From Aquimonas sp002352135 (GTDB taxonomy: Bacteria; Pseudomonadota; Gammaproteobacteria; Xanthomonadales; Xanthomonadaceae), in contig DAORND010000051.1 of NCBI GenBank assembly GCA_035440755.1, forward strand, positions 1-20,468: 20,468 nucleotides of DNA, written 5' to 3'. Below the pieces are notes generated by a model. The model was given only the letters and a program-made list of their open reading frames with translations, did no database searches and was not told where the DNA came from. The position numbers and the translations under genes are program-made. Every line of letters begins with the position of its first letter. The stretch's first letter is position 1. Shown here piece by piece: positions 6,637 through 13,127 of this stretch.

Positions 6637-7716
6637 ATGAAACTCGTCGACGAAGCCGATATCCGCGTGATCGCCGGAAACGGCGGTAATGGCTGCGTCA
6701 GCTTCCGGCGCGAGAAATTCATTCCGCTCGGTGGACCCGATGGCGGTGACGGCGGCAACGGCGGTAGCGTCTATCTGGTCGCTGACGAAAACCTCAACAC
6801 GCTGGTCGATTTTCGCCACCAGCGTCTGTTTCGTGCTCAGCGTGGTGAAAATGGCATGGGCCGCCAGATGTACGGTAAGGCCGGTGAGGATGTCACCATC
6901 CGCGTTCCGGTGGGCACCGTGATCATCAGCATCGACACCCAGGAGATCATTGGCGATCTGACTGAGCACGGCCAGAGCTTGCTGGTCGCGCAGGGTGGCG
7001 AAGGCGGGCGCGGCAACATCCATTTCAAGAGCTCCACCAATCGCGCGCCACGGCAGGCCACGCCTGGCAGCGTGGGCGACGACCGCGAACTGCGGCTGGA
7101 GTTGAAACTGTTGGCCGACGTGGGGTTGTTGGGTTTTCCGAACGCGGGCAAATCAACCTTCATTCGTGCGGTGTCGGCTGCGACGCCACGTGTGGCGGAC
7201 TATCCGTTCACCACCTTGTATCCGAACCTTGGCGTGGTGCGCGTCGAGCAGGATCGCAGCTTCGTGCTCGCGGATATTCCCGGGCTGATCGAGGGTGCCG
7301 CCGATGGCGCTGGCTTGGGCGTGCAGTTTCTGAAGCATGTCCAACGCAACCGTTTGCTGCTGCATGTGGTGGACATGGCGCCGATGTGCGACGACGAAGA
7401 CGATGCCATTGCCCACATCGTCGCCGAGGTCCGCACCATCGAACAAGAAATGGCGCGTTTCGATGCAGAGCTTCTGGAGCGCCCGCGCTGGTTGCTGCTG
7501 AACAAGGGCGACCTGCTGGATGCGGATGTCCGCGAAAGCCGCGCCCAGGCCGTATTGTCAGCCCTGCAATGGAAGGCCCCCTGGTTTCTGATCTCGGCAC
7601 TGTCCCACGAAGGCACCTGGATCGTGGCACAAAAAGTCATGGCCTTCTTTGATGCGCAGAAGGCCGCCCAGAGCCTTGAGATCGAGGAGTCACGCCCTTG
7701 GAGCCCGTTGGACTGA
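6637..7716 (+). CDS. obgE: GTPase ObgE/CgtA, ribosome assembly and stress
   Basis: A 359-aa protein of typical length. The glycine-rich Obg fold is at about 1-159 (many GG repeats such as GGPDGGDGGNGG). The G domain follows, with G1 GFPNAGKST (166-174), switch I around DYPFTT (188-193), G3 DIPG (213-216), G4 NKGD (289-292) and G5 SAL (320-322). It binds the 50S precursor and couples GTP level to ribosome maturation and growth. A weak purine-rich AAGG lies about 12 bases upstream of the ATG. The usual neighbours rplU and rpmA are not adjacent here; an aminotransferase precedes it instead. No acidic C-terminal extension is present. Confidence 0.97.
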   Translation: MKLVDEADIRVIAGNGGNGCVSFRREKFIPLGGPDGGDGGNGGSVYLVADENLNTLVDFRHQRLFRAQRGENGMGRQMYGKAGEDVTIRVPVGTVIISIDTQEIIGDLTEHGQSLLVAQGGEGGRGNIHFKSSTNRAPRQATPGSVGDDRELRLELKLLADVGLLGFPNAGKSTFIRAVSAATPRVADYPFTTLYPNLGVVRVEQDRSFVLADIPGLIEGAADGAGLGVQFLKHVQRNRLLLHVVDMAPMCDDEDDAIAHIVAEVRTIEQEMARFDAELLERPRWLLLNKGDLLDADVRESRAQAVLSALQWKAPWFLISALSHEGTWIVAQKVMAFFDAQKAAQSLEIEESRPWSPLD

Positions 7717-7987
7717 TTGTTTCAGCCTTTGCTCCTTGCCAGCGCAGTCTGGGAACCCGACAGCTCCTGCCAGCCCGTTTCGCCGATAAACGCTCGCGAA
7801 CGGTCTGTACGACCACGAATCGGCGCTCGCCCTGGAAGCGCGCGACCTTCCGCCGATTCTCGGCGCAAGCAGCAACATCCATCGCGATGAAAAGCCGTCT
7901 TTGATCGCGGCATGCGGCATGCAGGCGATGGGTCATGCACACCCCCGTTCGATCAATTGATGCCCCGCCGAGCGCGGTGGAGAGCCT

Positions 7988-9094
7988 GTGCCACACATGG
8001 CGGGGGCGACCGTGGGACTGACCGTGCGCGTCGCGGTTTCGCACGAGCCTGACACCGGTTTGGCTTGGGAAGCGCTGCAGTCTGCCCTTTTCGACATGCA
8101 GCCCGACGCACTGATCCTGTTCTGCAGTTCGGGACATGCACTCAACCTTATCGCCGAGCAATTGGCGAACACGCGACTTCCTGTCCTTGCTTGCACCTCC
8201 GCCGAGTCGGCGCCAACCATACAAGCAATGGCTATGCGAGGGGCAAATCTGAGCTTGCAACGGTTTGCGTTCGCACCACTGTCGTCAGGATTGGCGGAAG
8301 CGGCATCCGACGCCAAGATGCAAGCCTTGCTGGATGCCGTGCAGAACCGCCGCGCCGAAGCCCATCAGGTCGGATTGTTGCTGGTCGACGGGCTGAGCCG
8401 CACCGAAGAATGGCTGGCCCACACGCTGTACACCAAACTCCCCCAAGTGCCCTTCCTTGGCGGATCGGCAGGCGATGAATTGCGCTTTGAACGAACCGCG
8501 GTGTATTGGCAGGGCGCGTTCCACAGCGATATGGCGGTCTTCGGCCTGTTTGAGCTTGACACCCCCATTTCTCTGTTCCAGTCGGAGCTCGTTGGGGGGC
8601 GGGGCGAACCGATGGTGATTACCTTGGCCGACGTCCAGAGACGCGCGGTACTGCAGTTGAACGGACTTCCCGCTGCAGAGGTATACGCCGCCGCGCTGGG
8701 CATACGGGAAGATGCATTGACGCCGTCCATCTGGCGCCAGCACCCCTTGATGGTCACCGTTGGAAACGATCAGGTCGCACGTGCAATCAGCCACATCGCC
8801 AGCGATGGCGCGCTGGTTTGCCTGTCGGCAGTCGAAAGCGGTTTGATTGCAACCATTGGCGAGGCCGCAAGACACCCAACCGATATCAACGACCTCGTCC
8901 AGCGGGCTCAGATGCGGGTCGACAATGTGGCCGGCTTGCTGTTGATCGATTGTGCGTTGAATGTCCGGCGCGAGGATGCATCCTCGCCGACGCACGCAAC
9001 CCCGACGATCACCCTGCGAAGTTTCGGCGAGCAATTCAATGGACAGCACCTCAATGCGTCCGTCGCCGGTCTGGCATTTGGAGCCAGCCCATGA
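7988..9094 (+). CDS. FIST-domain sensory protein, possibly NosP-like
   Basis: A 368-aa soluble protein with no signal peptide or membrane segment. The FIST_N part covers about 35-215, including the family-typical PFLGGSAGDELRF (155-167). The FIST_C part covers about 216-325, including RAISHIASDGALVCLSAVESG (265-285). FIST domains bind small ligands; the NosP subgroup binds haem and nitric oxide and regulates a neighbouring histidine kinase. Here the stop overlaps the kinase start by 4 nt (ATGA), so the two are translationally coupled and probably interact. Histidines that could be haem ligands include His146, His179, His252 and His269; I cannot say which, or whether haem binds. GTG at 7988 has GGAG five bases upstream; the ATG at 7997 is the alternative start. 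Confidence 0.85.
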   Translation: MPHMAGATVGLTVRVAVSHEPDTGLAWEALQSALFDMQPDALILFCSSGHALNLIAEQLANTRLPVLACTSAESAPTIQAMAMRGANLSLQRFAFAPLSSGLAEAASDAKMQALLDAVQNRRAEAHQVGLLLVDGLSRTEEWLAHTLYTKLPQVPFLGGSAGDELRFERTAVYWQGAFHSDMAVFGLFELDTPISLFQSELVGGRGEPMVITLADVQRRAVLQLNGLPAAEVYAAALGIREDALTPSIWRQHPLMVTVGNDQVARAISHIASDGALVCLSAVESGLIATIGEAARHPTDINDLVQRAQMRVDNVAGLLLIDCALNVRREDASSPTHATPTITLRSFGEQFNGQHLNASVAGLAFGASP

Positions 9095-10227
9095 GTGAGC
9101 CGCTGGATGATCAGGATCCCCAAGTCTTGGGCAACGATGCCACCGGCGCGCTGGCGCGCAGAATCGCCAATCTCAATCGCATGCTGGCCGCACGCGATCG
9201 CACCATCGACGTCCTGATCAAGCGACTGGAAAGCCCGCAACAACGCGACGCTTCGGCGTTCGCCTTGTTGGAGCAGAACATCGCGCTGGAAGACGTCGTC
9301 TCGCGAAAAACCCGGGAGCTCGAACGCGAGAGACAACAATTGCATGATGCGCTGGAGGAGCTGAAACGGGCGCAAGACCGCCTACTGCAGTCACAGAAGA
9401 TGGAGGCGATCGGGCAACTTGCCGCTGGCGTCGCGCACGAAATCAACACACCGGTGCAATATGTTTCGGACAACGTCACCTTCCTGCGTAGCGCCTTCGA
9501 CACGCTGGTCAACCTTGCCGACCGCAGTGTCCGACTGCTGACACAGATTCGCGACAGCGGTGCGCTCTCGGAATCGCAACTGACCGATATCAGCGAGTTC
9601 GAGCGAGCCATCGGACGTGCGCGATTGGACTACCTGCGGCGCAATATTCCTGATGCCTTTGACGAGTCCCAGGAAGGACTGCAGCGGGTTTCCACCATTG
9701 TGTCGGCCATGAAGCGATTTGCTCACCCCTCGGCGCGAGATATGGAACCGGTCAACTTGGCCGACCTGATCAGCACTGCGAGCATCGTCGCGCGCAACGA
9801 ATGGAAATATGTCGCCGACCTGGACATTGAATTCGAACCGTCGATGCCGTTGGTTCCCTGTTTGCGCGATGAAATCAGCCAGGTCGTGCTCAATCTGCTG
9901 GTCAATGCCGCACACGCCATCGGCGATGTGGTCCTGCAGCAACCGGGCACCAAGGGTCAGATAAAGGTTTCCACGCACCTGATTCCGGACTTCGCCGAGC
10001 TACGCATCAGCGACACCGGAGAAGGCATTCCGGAGGCCATTCAACGTTCGGTTTTCGACCCGTTTTTCACCACCAAACCGGTGGGAAAAGGCTCAGGACA
10101 AGGCCTGTCCATGGCCTATGCGACCGTCGTGGACAAGCATCATGGGCGCATTTTTTTTGAGACCCAAGCAGGAAAAGGTACGACCTTCATCGTGCAGCTT
10201 CCCCTGCACCAGAAGGCTCCCTCGTGA
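9091..10227 (+). CDS. Soluble sensor histidine kinase, partner of the FIST protein
   Basis: A 378-aa cytoplasmic kinase with no transmembrane segment and no PAS domain. Residues about 55-105 are a coiled coil leading to the dimerisation/phosphoacceptor helix, with His116 in GVAHEINTPVQYV. A helical insert (about 130-205) ending RVSTIVSAMKRFAHP is characteristic of this kinase family. The catalytic domain has the N box NLLVNAAHAI (268-277), G1 DTGEGIP (308-314), F box DPFFTTKP (323-330) and G2 GSGQGLS (334-340), all apparently intact. With no sensor domain of its own, its input is probably the FIST protein encoded immediately upstream. It overlaps the next gene by 4 nt (GTGA), so the HDOD regulator is the likely phosphotransfer target. 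Confidence 0.92.
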   Translation: MSEPLDDQDPQVLGNDATGALARRIANLNRMLAARDRTIDVLIKRLESPQQRDASAFALLEQNIALEDVVSRKTRELERERQQLHDALEELKRAQDRLLQSQKMEAIGQLAAGVAHEINTPVQYVSDNVTFLRSAFDTLVNLADRSVRLLTQIRDSGALSESQLTDISEFERAIGRARLDYLRRNIPDAFDESQEGLQRVSTIVSAMKRFAHPSARDMEPVNLADLISTASIVARNEWKYVADLDIEFEPSMPLVPCLRDEISQVVLNLLVNAAHAIGDVVLQQPGTKGQIKVSTHLIPDFAELRISDTGEGIPEAIQRSVFDPFFTTKPVGKGSGQGLSMAYATVVDKHHGRIFFETQAGKGTTFIVQLPLHQKAPS

Positions 10228-11321
10228 GTTTGCCGCGCATCGTCTTCGTTGATGATGAACGCCGCGTACTGCTCGGCATCGAGCGAATGCTGTTCGCCAT
10301 GCAAAGAGAGTGGGACACCGTATTCGCCGAATCAGCCGAGGCAGCACTTCACGCCTTCGATGAGGGTGAGGTGGATGTCATCGTCAGCGATATGCGAATG
10401 CCCGGCAAAGACGGCGCGACCTTGCTGCGCGAAGTGCAATTGCGCTCGCCGGCAACCTTGCGCTTCCTACTCTCGGGGCACACAGAAACTGCCGCCGCCA
10501 TGCGCGCATTGGAGGTTGCGCATCAGTTTCTTTCCAAACCTTGCGAGCCAGCCCAACTGCTTGCTGCCGTCGATGAAGCGCTGTCACTCAGGACCCTTCT
10601 GTCTGACCTTGGACTGCGAGAGACCATCGGCGCCATCGAGCATTTACCCTCGGCACCGCGCATCTATGCACGCCTGAACAGCGCACTGCAGGATCCGAAT
10701 ACCGACGCCCTGCAGATTTCGGCGATCCTCGCTCAGGATCCCGTACTCACCGCGAAAGTTCTGAAGATGGCCAACTCAGCCTACTTTCCGAACAACGGCC
10801 GCGCCTTGACCGACATCCGTCTGGCGGTCATGCGAATCGGCTCATCGATGATCCGCACCCTGGTGCTGGCGACCGAGGTGTTTTCGCAGCCGGTCTGGCG
10901 CGCCGATGTCGGGCATCTTCAGCGCCAAGCGCTGCAGACTTCGATACTTGCCGAGCGTATTGCCAAAGGCCGTACAGACATGACTTCGGCCAGCGTTGCG
11001 GGACTGCTGGCCAATCTGGGAAAACTGTTCGACCTGGACGAAGAATTTTCGGGTAGACCTTGGGGTTACGGTGAGGTTGGCGCCTACCTGCTCGGACTGT
11101 GGGGCTTTCCGCTCGATGTGGTTCACGCTGTCGCCTATCACCGAAGCCCACGCCATTTGCCCCGCACCGACTTCAATCTGCTTGGGATCACCCATGTTGC
11201 CAATGCGTTGATCAGTGGTGACGCGGTTGACGAAGACTACTTGGATCGATGTGGTCAGACCGATTCGCTGGCGCACTGGCGCGCCCTCGCGGCGTCAATC
11301 CAGCAGAACGCGGAGCTGTAG
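10224..11321 (+). CDS. Response regulator with HDOD output domain
   Basis: A 365-aa protein. The receiver domain covers about 1-120, with acidic pocket Asp10/Asp11, phosphoacceptor Asp56 (VSDMRMPG), Ser84 and Lys105 (LSKPC). The HDOD domain covers about 135-330 (FPN/AKVLKMANSAYF and MRIGSSMIRTLVLA segments, later HAVAYHRSP). HDOD is a degenerate relative of HD phosphohydrolases, usually non-catalytic and used for signal relay or protein contacts, often near c-di-GMP circuits. It starts with GTG at 10224, overlapping the kinase stop, so kinase and regulator are made together. The spaced H-x-D metal ligands of true HD-GYP enzymes are not evident. Confidence 0.9.
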   Translation: MSLPRIVFVDDERRVLLGIERMLFAMQREWDTVFAESAEAALHAFDEGEVDVIVSDMRMPGKDGATLLREVQLRSPATLRFLLSGHTETAAAMRALEVAHQFLSKPCEPAQLLAAVDEALSLRTLLSDLGLRETIGAIEHLPSAPRIYARLNSALQDPNTDALQISAILAQDPVLTAKVLKMANSAYFPNNGRALTDIRLAVMRIGSSMIRTLVLATEVFSQPVWRADVGHLQRQALQTSILAERIAKGRTDMTSASVAGLLANLGKLFDLDEEFSGRPWGYGEVGAYLLGLWGFPLDVVHAVAYHRSPRHLPRTDFNLLGITHVANALISGDAVDEDYLDRCGQTDSLAHWRALAASIQQNAEL

Positions 11322-11736
11322 GCTCGCGAAGCAAACTGGACCCGACCTGTGTCCCATTCGCCACCGTAGTTGGTTCGAGCCCCAGGAGCCTGCGCGGCAG
11401 TAGCCGAACGGTTTGCCAGGAGCCTGTCGGACTTGAAGAATCGAAGCGAAAGTTCGGCTGGGCGAGGACAGTTTTTGCCGGTTTCGCAGGGCAATAGTTG
11501 AACTATTGCCCAAGGAAGCGGCAAAAAATGGACCGTCCAGACGGATTTGCAGCCGATTCCCTTTCAAGCCCGACAGGCTCCCAGGTCGGAGGTTCGGACT
11601 CATGCGACTCAGCATTTGGCAAACATCCTGCATGGACTTCCTGGAAGGTGCCGGAATCGTTCGTCGATGACGGCAAATCGACGCCCGTACCCGCTGGCAG
11701 GGTTATGTGTGCCCGACCGTACCCGAGGAGAACGAG
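11322..11736. other. Gene-free 415-bp gap splitting the signalling block
   Basis: There is no credible ORF. It holds a long near-palindrome (listed separately) and an 11-nt direct repeat, CCAGGAGCCTG, at 11382-11392 and 11416-11426, the second copy overlapping the palindrome's left end. It may also contain the promoter for the downstream receiver gene, but no clear boxes are seen. Confidence 0.6.
11419..11581. repeat. 163-nt imperfect palindrome, MITE-like or REP-derived element
   Basis: The outer ends are inverted copies: GGAGCCTGTCGGRCTTGAA matches in 18 of 19 positions. The middle is a perfect inverted repeat, GGGCAATAGTT and its complement around the single base at 11500. In between, AATCG, GCAAA/GCGAAA and TTTTTGCCG blocks also match after small indels, and the symmetry axis of ends and centre is exactly the same base. 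The whole DNA can fold into one long hairpin. The stem is flanked by A rather than T in both reading directions, so it does not look like a terminator. It encodes nothing. No clear target-site duplication is visible. Best guess: a non-autonomous transposable element or a bacterial repeat family (inference). Confidence 0.8.
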
Positions 11737-12150
11737 ATGTCTTTGGCGTTGCCACGCGTCCTGTGTGTTGACGACGAACCGAATATTTTGAAGGCCATGA
11801 CGCGAACGCTGCATGGCCGCTTCGACGCCGTGACAGCACTGGGTGCGCACGCGGCCTTACAGGCACTTGAACAGGATGGACCTTTCGATGCCGTGGTGAC
11901 CGATATGCGAATGCCCGGACTGGATGGCATTCAACTGCTGACCGAGGTAGCGCAGCGTTGGCCCCGAACCGCGCGCCTGCTGCTGACCGGCATGGGCGAT
12001 ACCCCTGCTGGCGTCGCCGCCACACGTGCTGGGGTCATTTTCAAGACGCTTGCCAAACCCTGCCCAGCGGATGAGCTGCGCGACGCGCTGAGCGTTGCCG
12101 TGGCATTCGCAGCATTGCCAAACTCAGCGGCCACCCCACCCGTTCATTAG
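11737..12150 (+). CDS. Stand-alone response-regulator receiver protein
   Basis: A 137-aa single receiver domain with no output domain. The start at 11737 (MSLALPRV) has GGAG six bases upstream; an earlier in-frame Met has no such site. Asp12/Asp13 form the acidic pocket, Asp56 (VVTDMRMPG) is the phosphoacceptor, Thr84 and Lys107 (LAKPC) complete the site. Motifs and spacing are close to the receiver of the HDOD protein upstream (both D-M-R-M-P-G and KPC), suggesting the same branch and possibly the same kinase (inference). It is separated from that gene by the palindromic element and lies 7 bp before the esterase-like gene, so those two are probably cotranscribed. Confidence 0.9.
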   Translation: MSLALPRVLCVDDEPNILKAMTRTLHGRFDAVTALGAHAALQALEQDGPFDAVVTDMRMPGLDGIQLLTEVAQRWPRTARLLLTGMGDTPAGVAATRAGVIFKTLAKPCPADELRDALSVAVAFAALPNSAATPPVH

Positions 12151-12157
12151 GCTGCGC

Positions 12158-13021
12158 ATGCACACCACCTCTTGTTCTCCGCAAACCATCGCATGGCTCG
12201 CGCGTATTTTCATCTTGCTGTTTCTGGGAACATCGATTTGGCTCGGCGGCACGAATCGCGCCGGAGCCGCAACGCCGCTGACCATCGGCGAAACTTTCAA
12301 GATCGACTCGGTCGCGCTCGACGAGCAACGCACCATCAATGTCTTTTTGCCACCGGGGTACGGCCAGGCGAAGGACCAGCAGTTCCCCGTCATGTACATG
12401 CTGGATGGCGGACTGGGCGAAGACTTTCTGCACATTGCGGGCCTGCTACATATTTCTGCGCTCAACGGAACGATGCATCCCTTCATTCTGGTTGGCATCG
12501 AAAATACGGAGCGGCGACGCGATCTGACAGGTCCCACCGAGGTGGCATCGGATCGCGAGATTGCGCCGCGCGTTGGCGGCTCAGCGGCCTTCCGACGCTT
12601 CATCGCCGAGGAGCTGATCCCACGAATCGAGCGTGACTACCGCTGCACCGAACACCGTGCGGTGGTCGGCGAATCGCTTGCCGGGCTGTTCGTGATCGAA
12701 ACCCTGATGCGACAACCGGATTTGTTCGATACCTGGATTGCGGTTGATCCCAGTCTGTGGTGGAACGACGAGTTTCTACTGAAGCACCACTCTGAACTGC
12801 TTTCTCAGGGCAATCGCCGACAAGACCGCCTGTTTCTGGCGACAACGGTAGACACCCCGATTGGTCAGGCTTCGGCACGCTTGCACGAGTCTCTCTCTCA
12901 GTCCGGAAAACTGGGCGAGCTGACGCTTTTGCCGCTGCCAGGGGAGAGTCACGCCAGCATCTATCACCCGGCGGCAATCCTCGCTTTTCGCGCTCTGTTT
13001 CCGGCTGCAGGCACACGCTGA
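12158..13021 (+). CDS. Exported alpha/beta hydrolase, putative esterase (Esterase D-like family)
   Basis: A 287-aa protein. The N-terminus (about 1-37) is a signal peptide or signal anchor, with hydrophobic core at about 11-30 and possible cleavage after AGA. The enzyme domain carries INVFLPPGY (60-68), PVMYMLDGG (77-85), the nucleophile elbow VVGESLAG (Ser173) and a late His265 in GESHASIYHP, the layout of the putative-esterase family that includes enterochelin and feruloyl esterases. The catalytic acid is not certain. The substrate is unknown. The start at 12158 has only a weak AGG upstream, but it follows the receiver gene by 7 bp, so translational coupling is plausible. Acts in the periplasm or outside. 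Confidence 0.85.
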   Translation: MHTTSCSPQTIAWLARIFILLFLGTSIWLGGTNRAGAATPLTIGETFKIDSVALDEQRTINVFLPPGYGQAKDQQFPVMYMLDGGLGEDFLHIAGLLHISALNGTMHPFILVGIENTERRRDLTGPTEVASDREIAPRVGGSAAFRRFIAEELIPRIERDYRCTEHRAVVGESLAGLFVIETLMRQPDLFDTWIAVDPSLWWNDEFLLKHHSELLSQGNRRQDRLFLATTVDTPIGQASARLHESLSQSGKLGELTLLPLPGESHASIYHPAAILAFRALFPAAGTR

Positions 13022-13127
13022 GCGAGGTCCGCAATCGATCGTTCGCCTCTGGATACCAGCCCGCGCACGTTGCAGTGCTTGGCGCAAGATTTGCAAACGG
13101 TCCTTTCAACTGCGACCACGAGCGATC

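Noticed and set aside
7717..7987. Possible small gene in the gap between obgE and the FIST gene
   Set aside because: The short ORFs on both strands have no ribosome-binding site or domain. The 10-nt palindrome ATCAATTGAT at 7952-7961 is short enough to be chance.
11662..11683. Small hairpin CGTCGAT/ATCGACG upstream of the stand-alone receiver
   Set aside because: A 7-bp stem with an 8-nt loop and no T-tract is common by chance in GC-rich DNA.
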